64,000 nt of DNA, taken from Mesorhizobium sp. Z1-4. GTDB taxonomy: Bacteria > Pseudomonadota > Alphaproteobacteria > Rhizobiales > Rhizobiaceae. The position numbers and the translations under genes are program-made. Under the pieces are notes generated by a model, which was not told the origin of the DNA, did not search any database, and worked only from the letters and a program-made list of their open reading frames with translations. The stretch spans positions 389,501 through 453,500 of the forward strand of contig NZ_RCIO01000002.1 of NCBI RefSeq assembly GCF_004000235.1. Reading direction: 5' to 3'. Positions within the stretch are counted from its first letter, which is position 1; each line of letters starts with the position of its first letter. Shown piece by piece: positions 15,979 to 24,480 of the stretch.

Positions 15979-18320
15979 TGAACAGGCTCGCGTCAAACCT
16001 CTCGGCCACCAGGATCTCCGGCGGTGTCGCGACCGACCAGCAGCACGATTCCGCGCACAAGCATGTCACCGGCGAAGCCGTCTATATCGATGACATGCCG
16101 GAAGTGGCCGGCATGCTGCATGGCTGCCTCGGCCTCTCGACGGTAGCGCACGGGGCCATCCTCTCGATGGATCTTTCCGATGTCGAGAGCGCGCCGGGTG
16201 TCGTGGCGGTTCTCACGGCAGCCGATGTTCCGGGCGAGAACGACATTTCGCCAACCGGGCTGCATGACGAGCCGGTCCTTGCGGAAGGCAAGGTGCATTT
16301 CTTCGGGCAGCCGGTGTTCTGCGTGATCGCAGAGACGCGGGAGGCGGCGCGGCGCGCCTGCAAGCGCGCGCGGATTGACTATGACGAAAAGCCCGGCATT
16401 TTCGACATCGGCGGCCTCGACGGCGAAAGCGACAAACTGGTCACTTCGCCGCTCAAGCTGGAACGCGGCGACATAGCGCTTGCGCTCGGCTCGGCTCCGC
16501 ATCGCATCAAAGGGCAGATGCGCGTCGGCGGGCAGGATCATTTCTACCTCGAAGGTCAGATCGCGATGGCGCTGCCCGGCGAGGATGGCGACGTCACCGT
16601 TTATTCCTCGACGCAGCATCCGAGCGAAGTGCAGCACATGGTTGCGCATGCGCTGGGCGTTGCCTCGCATGCGGTGACGATCGAAATCAGGCGCATGGGC
16701 GGCGGCTTCGGCGGCAAGGAAACGCAGGCGAACCAGTTTGCAGCGCTTGCCGCTATTGCCGCCAAGAAGCTTGGACGGGCGGTGAAAATCCGTCCCGACC
16801 GCGACGATGACATGACCGCCACCGGCAAGCGGCACGACTTTCTGGTCGATTACGAAGCCGGGTTCGACGACGACGGCAAGATACTCGGCGCTGATTTCCG
16901 CTTTGCCGCGCGCTGCGGCTTTTCGGCGGACCTTTCAGGTCCGGTGACCGACCGCGCTCTTTTTCACTGCGACAATGCCTATTGGTTTCCGGCGGTGCGC
17001 GCGCAGTCTGCGCCTTTCTACACCAACACCGTGTCCAACACGGCGTTCCGCGGGTTCGGCGGGCCGCAGGGCATGGTGGGCGGCGAGCGGCTGATCGAAG
17101 AAATCGCCTTCGCGCTCGGCAAGGACCCGCTCGAAATCCGCAAGCGCAATTTCTACGGTACCGACGAGCGCAATGTGACGCCCTATCACCAGGCGGTGGA
17201 GGACAATGTCATCGAGCGCGTTGTCGCCGAGCTGGAAGCGAGTTCCGACTATGCCGGCCGGCGGCGCGAGATCGCGGCGTTCAATGCCAACAGCGAAATC
17301 GTCAAACGCGGCATCGCGCTAACGCCGGTGAAGTTCGGCATTTCATTCACCGCGACGCATTTCAACCAGGCCGGCGCGCTGGTGCATGTCTATACCGACG
17401 GTTCGGTGCATCTGAACCATGGCGGCACAGAGATGGGGCAGGGGCTCTACGTCAAGGTCGCGCAAGTGGTGGCCGAAGAGTTCCAGATCGACATCGAGCG
17501 CGTAAAAATCACCGCGACGACGACCGGCAAGGTGCCGAACACGTCCGCTACCGCCGCCTCGTCGGGCTCCGATCTGAACGGCATGGCAGCGCAGAACGCG
17601 GCCAAGCAGATCAAGGACCGCCTGATTGCCTTCGCTGCCGAAAAGTACGAGGTGCCGGAGGAGCAGGTCGTGTTCCTGCCCAACCGGGTGCGGATCGGCA
17701 ATCAGGAAATCCCGTTCGAGGAACTTGTCAGTCAGGCTTATATGGGGCGCGTTCAGCTCTCGGCCGCCGGCTTCTACAAGACGCCTGAAATTCACTGGGA
17801 CCGCGAAAAGGGTCGCGGGCAGCCGTTCTATTATTTCGCTTATGGCGCGGCATGCGCGGAGGTTTCGGTCGACACGCTGACCGGCGAATACACAGTCGAC
17901 CGCGTCGATATCCTGCACGAAACCGGCCGCTCGCTGAACCGCGCCATCGACATCGGTCAGATCGAAGGCGCCTTCATTCAGGGCATGGGCTGGCTGACGA
18001 CTGAAGAGCTGGTCTGGGACGAGAAGGGCCGGCTGAGGACACATGCGCCGTCGACCTACAAGATCCCGCTGGCCTCCGACCGGCCGAAGGTCTTCAACGT
18101 TGGGCTGGCCGACTGGGCCGACAATGTGAAGCCGACCGTGCATCGCTCGAAGGCGGTTGGCGAACCGCCCTTCATGCTGGCGATTTCCGTGTTGCACGCG
18201 CTTTCCGATGCGGTTGCGAGCGTTGCCGACCACACCATATGCCCGAAGCTAGATGCACCGGCGACGCCGGAATGCGTGCTGATGGCGGTCGAAAGGCTGA
18301 AGCGCGAGATGGCGGGTTAG
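15978..18320 (+). CDS. xdhB: Xanthine dehydrogenase large subunit (molybdenum)
   Basis: A 780-residue molybdopterin-binding subunit that hydroxylates hypoxanthine and xanthine to urate. MGGGFGGKETQ near residue 235 contacts the cofactor. AFRGFGGPQGM near 356 has the conserved Arg. GTEMGQGLYVK near 479 and the C-terminal SKAVGEPPFMLA near 720 (catalytic Glu in GEPP) complete the active site. ATG at 15978 overlaps the xdhA stop as TGATG; an in-frame GTG one codon earlier is possible. GAGG lies upstream. It is followed by a small exported protein gene and then the maturation gene xdhC. Confidence 0.97.
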   Translation: MNRLASNLSATRISGGVATDQQHDSAHKHVTGEAVYIDDMPEVAGMLHGCLGLSTVAHGAILSMDLSDVESAPGVVAVLTAADVPGENDISPTGLHDEPVLAEGKVHFFGQPVFCVIAETREAARRACKRARIDYDEKPGIFDIGGLDGESDKLVTSPLKLERGDIALALGSAPHRIKGQMRVGGQDHFYLEGQIAMALPGEDGDVTVYSSTQHPSEVQHMVAHALGVASHAVTIEIRRMGGGFGGKETQANQFAALAAIAAKKLGRAVKIRPDRDDDMTATGKRHDFLVDYEAGFDDDGKILGADFRFAARCGFSADLSGPVTDRALFHCDNAYWFPAVRAQSAPFYTNTVSNTAFRGFGGPQGMVGGERLIEEIAFALGKDPLEIRKRNFYGTDERNVTPYHQAVEDNVIERVVAELEASSDYAGRRREIAAFNANSEIVKRGIALTPVKFGISFTATHFNQAGALVHVYTDGSVHLNHGGTEMGQGLYVKVAQVVAEEFQIDIERVKITATTTGKVPNTSATAASSGSDLNGMAAQNAAKQIKDRLIAFAAEKYEVPEEQVVFLPNRVRIGNQEIPFEELVSQAYMGRVQLSAAGFYKTPEIHWDREKGRGQPFYYFAYGAACAEVSVDTLTGEYTVDRVDILHETGRSLNRAIDIGQIEGAFIQGMGWLTTEELVWDEKGRLRTHAPSTYKIPLASDRPKVFNVGLADWADNVKPTVHRSKAVGEPPFMLAISVLHALSDAVASVADHTICPKLDAPATPECVLMAVERLKREMAG

Positions 18321-18370
18321 CGCACATGCATTCGTGCGTTATGCTCCCCCAGAACAGGGGGATGGAGTCG

Positions 18371-18745
18371 ATGAAGAAAAGACTGAAAATCTGGATTGTG
18401 GCGCTATCTGTGGGTATCGCAGGCGTCGTTTCTGCCGCCGCACACGACGCCGATGTCTGCAACGAAGAATCGTTCGGATATTTCAGGATCGCGAACTTCA
18501 ACGGCGGGCCACCTAGTGCCGAGCTGATGAATCTCAGCGAAAACCGTCTGGTGCAGATACAGATTAAGCCATTTGAGGTTGGCTATTCGCTAAAGCTGGA
18601 CCTTAGAGACGAAAATGGGAAGGTTGAGACACTTTCCATAAACGCACAGGCAAGCATCCTGAGAGAAATAACCCACCTCTCGGCGAGTGTAGGATCGTAT
18701 CCACCTGGTGCCGACTATCGGGGTTGTTATCGCTTTCTGGAGTGA
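18371..18745 (+). CDS. Small exported protein of unknown function
   Basis: A 124-residue protein that I do not recognise. A typical Sec signal peptide (MKKRLKIWIVALSVGIAGVV, cleavage likely after SAAA) precedes about 100 mature residues with two cysteines (near 31 and 120) that could form a disulfide. The ATG at 18371 has AGGGGG nine bases upstream; an in-frame ATG at 18362 is too close to that site. Codon use looks a little less GC-biased than in xdhB. It is inserted between xdhB and xdhC, 12 bases before xdhC, in an operon that otherwise encodes cytosolic enzymes. A periplasmic role linked to purines is possible but not shown. Confidence 0.65.
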   Translation: MKKRLKIWIVALSVGIAGVVSAAAHDADVCNEESFGYFRIANFNGGPPSAELMNLSENRLVQIQIKPFEVGYSLKLDLRDENGKVETLSINAQASILREITHLSASVGSYPPGADYRGCYRFLE

Positions 18746-18757
18746 TCCGGAGCGGCG

Positions 18758-19561
18758 ATGAGCTCAATCCTGTCAGGTCTCCAGGCGTTTCTGGCTGCGC
18801 ATAACGCGGCAGCGCTCGTCGAAGTGGACAAGGCCAAAGGGTCCACGCCGCGCGAACAGGGCGCATGGATGCTGGTGTCGGCCGAAGCGATATTCGGCAC
18901 GATCGGCGGCGGTCAGCTCGAATTCCTGGCGATCGACAAGGCGCGCGAACTGATTTCGCTCAACCAGGCGAGCGGGGCGCTGGACATCCCGCTTGGGCCC
19001 GAAATCGGCCAGTGCTGCGGCGGGCGCGTTGCGCTTTCGATCTCGCTGATGGACGACGTCAAGCGCGCCGATTTGCTGGCGAGAGCGAAGGCCGGAGATG
19101 ACGAGCGCCCGCATGTCTATCTGTTCGGCGGCGGTCATGTCGGCCATGCGCTGGCGACTGCGCTTGAGCTTCTGCCGCTGAAGGTCGGCGTCGTCGAGAC
19201 CCGCGCGAAAGCTCTGGAAGGTCTGCCGGATAGCGTTGTCGCCAGGCTAGCAGCCGTGCCTGAAGACGCAGTGCGCGAGGCGCCCGCCGGGTCGGCGTTC
19301 GTGGTGCTCACGCATGATCACGCGCTCGATTTCCTGATCGTCGCGGAAGCGCTGAAGCGGGATGATGCCGCCTATGTCGGCATGATCGGCTCGAAGACGA
19401 AACGCGAGACCTTCCGCCGCTGGTATCTCAAGGAAGGTGGCGGAAGCGACGCCGATGCGGCGCGGCTTGTCTGTCCCATCGGCGGAAGCGACATAGTCGA
19501 CAAGCGCCCGGCTGTGATCGCGGCGTTGAGCGTTGCGGAGATCGTACGCGCGCTGGGCTAA
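18758..19561 (+). CDS. xdhC: Xanthine dehydrogenase accessory protein XdhC
   Basis: A 267-residue chaperone that inserts the sulfurated molybdenum cofactor into XdhB. The N-terminal half has TIGGGQLEFLAI near residue 47 and the QCCGG stretch near 86; Cys residues there take part in binding the cofactor in studied XdhC. The C-terminal Rossmann-like half has YLFGGGHVGHAL near 121, VLTHDHALDF near 185 and YVGMIGSKTKR near 206. It is the last gene of the operon and overlaps the convergent LysR gene by four bases at the stops. Confidence 0.95.
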   Translation: MSSILSGLQAFLAAHNAAALVEVDKAKGSTPREQGAWMLVSAEAIFGTIGGGQLEFLAIDKARELISLNQASGALDIPLGPEIGQCCGGRVALSISLMDDVKRADLLARAKAGDDERPHVYLFGGGHVGHALATALELLPLKVGVVETRAKALEGLPDSVVARLAAVPEDAVREAPAGSAFVVLTHDHALDFLIVAEALKRDDAAYVGMIGSKTKRETFRRWYLKEGGGSDADAARLVCPIGGSDIVDKRPAVIAALSVAEIVRALG

Positions 19562-20478
19562 CGCCCGGCCAAGGTCTCGCGGATCATGCGCTGGCAGCGC
19601 TCTGCCATGAAGTCGAGCAGCAGCCGCACCTTCGGGTCCTGGAAATTCTTGTGCGGATAAACGGCCGCCAGTTGCACCGGCGACGGAGGAAAGTCCGGCA
19701 GGATGACCTTCAGCCGCCGGTCGCGAATGAAAGGCTCAACCTCAAAGCGCGGCTTGTTGGCGATGCCGTGCCCGGCGATCGCCCAACCGGTAAGAACATC
19801 GCCGTCGTCGGTGTCATACGGGCCTCGGACTTCGATTTTCTGCGGGCCCTCCGGTCCATTCAGCGTCCAGGTGAAGTCGCGCGAACCAGGGTAACGCAAG
19901 AGCAGGCAGTCATGTTTTTGCTGAACAAGGTCCGCCGGTCTGGCGGGTTCGCCGCGCTTTTCCAGATAGGTTGGGGCGGCAACCAGAACACGCTCGCAAT
20001 CCAAAATGCCGCGCATGCGCAGGCTGGAATCTTCCAGCACGCCGACACGGAAGGCAACGTCGATGCCCTCCTTCATGATGTCGACATTGTGGTCCGACAG
20101 GCGCAGCCGCACCTCGATGTCGGGATAACGGTCGTGAAATTCGGGAATGCCGGAAGCGATCAGGCGCCGGCCGATGCCGAGCGGCGCGGTGACGCGAATC
20201 GTGCCGCGCGGGTGGCCTGAGAGCGCGGTGACGGCGGCTTCCGCTTCATCAACGGCATCGATGATGCGCTTGGCGCCGGTGTAGAAAACCCGGCCATGTT
20301 CGGTTGGCGTCAGCTGGCGCGTGGTGCGGTTGAAGAGCCTGACGCCAAGATGTTTCTCAAGTTCCTTGATGCGGTTCGAGGCGACAGCTGGAGAGATCCG
20401 CATGTCGCGACCGGCCGAGGAAAGGTTGCCCAGCTCGACGACCCTGACAAAGACTGCGACATTGTCGAGATAGGCCAT
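19558..20478 (-). CDS. LysR family transcriptional regulator (purine locus)
   Basis: A 306-residue LysR regulator. The winged HTH occupies about residues 5-62, with ISPAVASNRIKELEKHLG as the recognition part and LFNRTTRQLTPTEHG after it. A C-terminal periplasmic-binding-like effector domain follows from about 90. It belongs to the CrgA/PA2602-like branch by its start (MAYLDNVAVFVRVVELG). It is divergent from puuD-guaD with a 126-base gap and convergent with xdhC, so it probably controls the purine genes, perhaps in response to urate or another intermediate. That target is inferred from position only. Confidence 0.92.
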   Translation of the reverse strand: MAYLDNVAVFVRVVELGNLSSAGRDMRISPAVASNRIKELEKHLGVRLFNRTTRQLTPTEHGRVFYTGAKRIIDAVDEAEAAVTALSGHPRGTIRVTAPLGIGRRLIASGIPEFHDRYPDIEVRLRLSDHNVDIMKEGIDVAFRVGVLEDSSLRMRGILDCERVLVAAPTYLEKRGEPARPADLVQQKHDCLLLRYPGSRDFTWTLNGPEGPQKIEVRGPYDTDDGDVLTGWAIAGHGIANKPRFEVEPFIRDRRLKVILPDFPPSPVQLAAVYPHKNFQDPKVRLLLDFMAERCQRMIRETLAGR

Positions 20479-20535
20479 GCGGCACCACGTTCAAAAAAGC
20501 CCGGCATTATTTTCCAGTTTTTTTTGAAAGTCATC

Positions 20536-20567
20536 GTGCATCTCGTCCCTTTCGCTTTGGAATGCAC
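20536..20567. promoter_or_regulatory. Inverted repeat in the LysR-puuD gap
   Basis: GTGCAT (20536-20541) and ATGCAC (20562-20567) face each other across 20 bases, in the divergent gap. The spacing is wide for a single LysR site but places the arms about 2.5 helical turns apart. Weak evidence; listed as a candidate operator. Confidence 0.25.
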
Positions 20568-20604
20568 AGCCTAAAGTCGGTCACGCATATCGGCTGAGGG
20601 AAAC

Positions 20605-21825
20605 ATGCAGGATTTTGCAATCTTCTGGGACTGGCTGAGCTTTGCCGCGCGGTGGCTGCACGTCATCACCGGCATCGCCTGGATCGGCTCGTCATTCTAT
20701 TTCATCGCGCTTGATCTCGGCCTGCGGCAACGGCCCGGATTGCCGGAGGGCGCGCATGGCGAAGAGTGGCAGGTGCACGGCGGCGGCTTCTACCACATCC
20801 AGAAATATCTGGTGGCGCCGGCCGAAATGCCGGAGCATCTCACCTGGTTCAAATGGGAATCCTACTGGACCTGGATGTCGGGCTTTTTCCTGCTGGCTAT
20901 CGTCTATTACGGCGGGGCAGATCTCTATCTGATCGACCCCAACGTGCTCGAGATGTCGGCGCCGGTAGCGATCGCGCTTTCGGCCGGTTCGCTGGTGATT
21001 GGCTGGCTATTCTACGACCAGCTGTGCAAATCGCCGCTTGGCCGCAACGATACATCGCTGATGCTGATCCTCTATGTGATCCTGATCATCATCGCCTGGG
21101 GTTACACGCAGATCTTCTCCGGCCGCGCGGCGTTCCTGCATCTCGGGGCGATCACTGCCACAATCATGTCGGCCAATGTGTTTCTGGTTATCATCCCGAA
21201 CCAGAAGATCGTGGTCGCCGACCTCATCGCGGGCCGCAAGCCGGACCCGAAATACGGCAAGATTGCCAAGACCCGGTCGCTGCACAACAACTACCTGACG
21301 CTGCCGGTCATCTTCCTGATGCTGTCGAACCATTACCCGCTCGCCTATGCGACCGAGTTCAACTGGGTGATCGCGTCGATCGTGTTCATGATCGGCGTGC
21401 TGATCCGGCACTATTTCAACTCCATGCATGCGCGAAAGGGGCAGCCGCACTGGACATGGGGCTTGTCGGCGGTGCTGTTCATCATCATCATCTGGCTGTC
21501 GACGGTGCCCGAGGAACTAACCGGCGAGAAGAAGCTGTCGATGACGGCCGAGCGTTTCGCTTCCGCGCAGCATTTCGAAGCCGCGCGCGATACGGTCATG
21601 GGGCGCTGCGCGATGTGCCATGCGGCCGAGCCGAGTTGGGAAGGCATCTACCACGCGCCGAAGAATGTGCGTTTCGACAGCGAAAACGAAATCGCGGAGC
21701 GGGCGCGCGAGATTTATCTGCAGGCTGGCGTCAGCCACGCCATGCCGCCCGGCAACGTATCGGGTATCACGCCCGAAGAGCGCGCGCTCCTGGTCGCCTG
21801 GTTCGAGGAAGGGTTGAGCAATTGA
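20605..21825 (+). CDS. puuD: Urate hydroxylase PuuD (membrane urate oxidase)
   Basis: A 406-residue membrane enzyme that replaces soluble uricase in many alphaproteobacteria and oxidises urate to 5-hydroxyisourate. The first ~300 residues carry eight or so hydrophobic segments, with histidines near WLHVITGIAWIGSSFYF (about 15-32) and GGGFYHIQKYLV near 62. The C-terminal part is a cytochrome c domain with CAMCH near residue 335 and a candidate distal Met in HAMPPGNVSGITPEE near 380. Electrons therefore probably go to the respiratory chain. The ATG follows GAGGG. guaD overlaps its stop by four bases. Confidence 0.94.
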   Translation: MQDFAIFWDWLSFAARWLHVITGIAWIGSSFYFIALDLGLRQRPGLPEGAHGEEWQVHGGGFYHIQKYLVAPAEMPEHLTWFKWESYWTWMSGFFLLAIVYYGGADLYLIDPNVLEMSAPVAIALSAGSLVIGWLFYDQLCKSPLGRNDTSLMLILYVILIIIAWGYTQIFSGRAAFLHLGAITATIMSANVFLVIIPNQKIVVADLIAGRKPDPKYGKIAKTRSLHNNYLTLPVIFLMLSNHYPLAYATEFNWVIASIVFMIGVLIRHYFNSMHARKGQPHWTWGLSAVLFIIIIWLSTVPEELTGEKKLSMTAERFASAQHFEAARDTVMGRCAMCHAAEPSWEGIYHAPKNVRFDSENEIAERAREIYLQAGVSHAMPPGNVSGITPEERALLVAWFEEGLSN

Positions 21826-23156
21826 GTTCGCCTGTCGCCGGCAAAACGACCCTCATTCGCGGCAGGCTGCTTTCATTCATCACCGAACCAGAAAGCCCTG
21901 ACGACCGGGCCTCCTATTACTACGAGGAAGATGGCGGGCTGCTCATCCGCGACGGGATGATCGAGGCTGTCGGCGATTTCGCGCAAGTGTCATTAGGTAT
22001 CGGTGAGGGTGCAGAGGTGATCGACCACCGGCCGCATCTCATTATGCCCGGCTTCATCGATGCGCATGCGCATATGCCGCAGATGCAGGTGATCGCAAGC
22101 TATGGCGCGGAGCTGCTCGACTGGCTGAATAACTACACATTTCCGGCCGAGACCGAGTTTTCCGATGCTGAGCACGCGCGCCGAATTGCGGGCCATTTCC
22201 TGGACACGCTGATCGCCCACGGCACGACGACCGTCGCCGCCTATTGCTCCGTTCACAGGGTAAGCGCGGAGGCGCTGTTTGAGGCCGCGATGCTGCGGGA
22301 GATGCGGATTGTCGCCGGCAAGGTGATGATGGATCGCAACGCGCCGGATGGCCTGCGCGACACGCCACAGTCGAGCTATGACGACAGCAGGGCGCTGATC
22401 GAGCGCTGGCACGGGCGCGGGCGGCTCAGCTACGCAATAACGCCGCGCTTCGCCATCACCTCGACGCCGGAGCAGATGGAGATGGCCGGCGCGCTGGCAT
22501 CCGAGTTTCCGGAGCTGCATATCCAGACGCACCTTTCGGAAAACCACGCCGAGATCGACCTCACCAACGAGCTCTATCCCGACTGTGGAGACTATTTCGG
22601 CGTTTATGAACGCTACAGCCTTGCTGGACCGAAATCGCTCTTCGGCCACTCAATCCATCTCTCGGAACGGGAGGCGGACGCTATGTCTAACAGCGGGTCG
22701 GTCGCGGTTTTCTGTCCGACCTCGAACCTGTTTCTCGGCTCCGGCCTGTTCGACTATCAGCGCTACCGCAAGCGGCCGAAGCCGCTCAGGATTGCAGCGG
22801 CAACCGATGTCGGCGGCGGCACCAACTATTCGATGCTGCGCACAATGGACGAAGGCTACAAGGTGATCGCGCTCAATGGCGAGAAGCTGAACCCGCTCGC
22901 CGCCTTCTGGCAGATCACGCTGGGCAACGCGAAGGCGCTCTCCTTCGAACGCCAGATCGGTGCGCTGCAAGAAGGACATGAGGCGGATCTGGTGGTGCTG
23001 GACGCGCGGGCAACGCCTGCGATGAGCATCAGGGCGGAGCGCATCGAGACACTGGCGGAAGAGCTGTTTCTGCTGCAGACGCTGGGCGACGACCGTGCGA
23101 TTGCCGAATCTTATGTCGCCGGCAAGGCGATGAAGGGCAAGGCTGTTCAGGCTTAG
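21822..23156 (+). CDS. guaD: Guanine deaminase
   Basis: A 444-residue amidohydrolase that deaminates guanine to xanthine, the substrate of XDH. PGFIDAHAHMPQMQV near residue 73 holds the HxH zinc ligands. Further ligands are in QTHLSENHAEIDL near 232 and LFGHSIHLSE near 270; the catalytic Asp is in AATDVGGGTNYSML near 322. The start is TTG at 21822, which overlaps the puuD stop and has GAGGAAGGG upstream; ATG starts further in would cut off the N-terminal strand. The puuD-guaD pair is one transcription unit and converges on the WD40 gene with four shared bases at the stops. Confidence 0.94.
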   Translation: MSSPVAGKTTLIRGRLLSFITEPESPDDRASYYYEEDGGLLIRDGMIEAVGDFAQVSLGIGEGAEVIDHRPHLIMPGFIDAHAHMPQMQVIASYGAELLDWLNNYTFPAETEFSDAEHARRIAGHFLDTLIAHGTTTVAAYCSVHRVSAEALFEAAMLREMRIVAGKVMMDRNAPDGLRDTPQSSYDDSRALIERWHGRGRLSYAITPRFAITSTPEQMEMAGALASEFPELHIQTHLSENHAEIDLTNELYPDCGDYFGVYERYSLAGPKSLFGHSIHLSEREADAMSNSGSVAVFCPTSNLFLGSGLFDYQRYRKRPKPLRIAAATDVGGGTNYSMLRTMDEGYKVIALNGEKLNPLAAFWQITLGNAKALSFERQIGALQEGHEADLVVLDARATPAMSIRAERIETLAEELFLLQTLGDDRAIAESYVAGKAMKGKAVQA

Positions 23157-24127
23157 CCCGAAATATCGATCACGCCGCAATCGCCGGCCTCGGAGCCGAA
23201 CGCGACACGACGGCCTTCACTGTCCCAGGCCATAGAGGTGATTGCCCCTTTTCCGGGGCGGCGCAGAAGCACTTCCTTCTGGTCGGCGCAGCGTGCCGCA
23301 AGCACCATGCCGTCGGCAAAGCCGATCGCGACCACCTCGTCCTTCGGGTGGAAGGCGACGCTGCTCACCATCTGGTCGCCGCGTGTGCCGAGTTCGAGCG
23401 GCGATTTGCCCATCGGGCCGTCCTTGGCCTGAAACGGCCAGACGATCGCCGCCGGTGCGCCGGAGCTCGCCAGCCAGCGGCCTTTCGGGCCCCATGACAT
23501 GCTCTTCACTTTGGCGGGGTAACCGGCCATGCGCATGTGTTTGCCGTCAGCGAGCTTCCAGCCGTGCAGCGCGTTTTCCTGCATGGCCGTGACGAGAAAT
23601 TGCCCGTCCGGCGAAAAGGTGATGCCGGTGTGTGCGCCGGCCCATTCCAGTTCCGCGGGTTTGCCCTCGGTGGCCGGGAAATGCAGTGTTGCGCCGTTGT
23701 AACGCGCGACAGCGATGCGCATTCCCTTTGGGGCAAAGGCAACATCCTCGACGGTGCGCGGATGCTGGAATTCCTTCACTCTGCCGTCGGATAGGCGCAC
23801 GAATGCCGAGCGTCCGGCTGCCCATGCCACAGCGCCCTGCGGCCCTGCGGCAACCGCGGTAATCCATTTGCTGCCGGCATTGCCGAGTTCGGAAGTTGAA
23901 CCGTCGGCAGACAGCGCAAGTACCTTGCCATCCTCGCCGCCGGTGATCAGCGTCTTGCCATCGAGTGAGGGCCGAGCAGCGGCCAGCCCGTCATGCGCTT
24001 CGATGGTCTTGTGGCCGTGGTCGAGGCGGTGAACCGCGCCGTCGGCGAGAGCGAAATGCGGCACATCGCCCAGCCAGCAGGCGGCGATGCAGAAGGCAGA
24101 GAGATCGAGTGGAGCGACGGTGGGCAC
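23153..24127 (-). CDS. WD40-repeat protein
   Basis: A 324-residue protein with about six or seven beta-propeller blades. Typical strands include DGKTLITGGEDGKVLALS near 56, FAPKGMRIAVARYNGATLHF near 130, FSPDGQFLVTAMQENALHGW near 170 and FHPKDEVVAIGFADGMVLAA near 255. There is no signal peptide, so it is cytosolic. GTG at 24127 is the only start that gives the whole propeller. It is the last gene of a three-gene operon with a CobW-type GTPase and an Imm45-like protein. WD40 proteins next to such GTPases are seen in rhizobia; a role in assembling or delivering metal is only a guess. Confidence 0.85.
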   Translation of the reverse strand: MPTVAPLDLSAFCIAACWLGDVPHFALADGAVHRLDHGHKTIEAHDGLAAARPSLDGKTLITGGEDGKVLALSADGSTSELGNAGSKWITAVAAGPQGAVAWAAGRSAFVRLSDGRVKEFQHPRTVEDVAFAPKGMRIAVARYNGATLHFPATEGKPAELEWAGAHTGITFSPDGQFLVTAMQENALHGWKLADGKHMRMAGYPAKVKSMSWGPKGRWLASSGAPAAIVWPFQAKDGPMGKSPLELGTRGDQMVSSVAFHPKDEVVAIGFADGMVLAARCADQKEVLLRRPGKGAITSMAWDSEGRRVAFGSEAGDCGVIDISG

Positions 24128-24129
24128 GG

Positions 24130-24480
24130 TCAGAGTTCCTGCGGCATGGTGCGGTTGTCGGTGCGCAGCACGAGCGCGGTTTCGAGCGGCGGCGAGCCGT
24201 CATGATAGGTGTAGACGATCCAGGTCCGCCAGTTGGCGATCAGCCATTCGGTGCTAAGCCCGCCATCGGCATGCATGCTTTCCTTTGGGAAAACATGAAG
24301 GATGAGACCTGCCTTATAACCGGACGCAACAATGAGGCCGAAACCGCATTCATCGTCGCGCGGGTCGAATACCAGAAGGTCGACCGGTTCGGAGCCCGGA
24401 CCGGTGTCGTAATTGTCCGACAGGCGCAGGATGTCGCCGCGGTTGAGCCGCGGCTTGTCCAGTTCGCTCAACAGCGGCAT
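24130..24480 (-). CDS. Small Imm45-like protein
   Basis: A 116-residue soluble protein with a W-rich C-terminal part (STEWLIANWRTWIVYTYHDG near 76-95) and a GYKAGLILHVFPKES stretch near 54-68. This resembles proteins annotated in Rhizobiales as Imm45-type, from memory and without a search. No toxin gene is adjacent, so an immunity role is doubtful here. The ATG at 24480 overlaps the stop of the GTPase gene as TGATG, and its stop is two bases from the WD40 start, so it is translationally coupled to both. A partner or regulator of the GTPase is more plausible from context. Confidence 0.6.
   Translation of the reverse strand: MPLLSELDKPRLNRGDILRLSDNYDTGPGSEPVDLLVFDPRDDECGFGLIVASGYKAGLILHVFPKESMHADGGLSTEWLIANWRTWIVYTYHDGSPPLETALVLRTDNRTMPQEL

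Noticed and set aside
20766-21821. N-terminal part of an extended frame before guaD
   Set aside because: It lies in the wrong frame within puuD. The true guaD start is the TTG that overlaps the puuD stop.
24130-24480. Toxin-immunity system at the Imm45-like gene
   Set aside because: No toxin, secretion or polymorphic-toxin gene is next to it; it is coupled to a metal GTPase.
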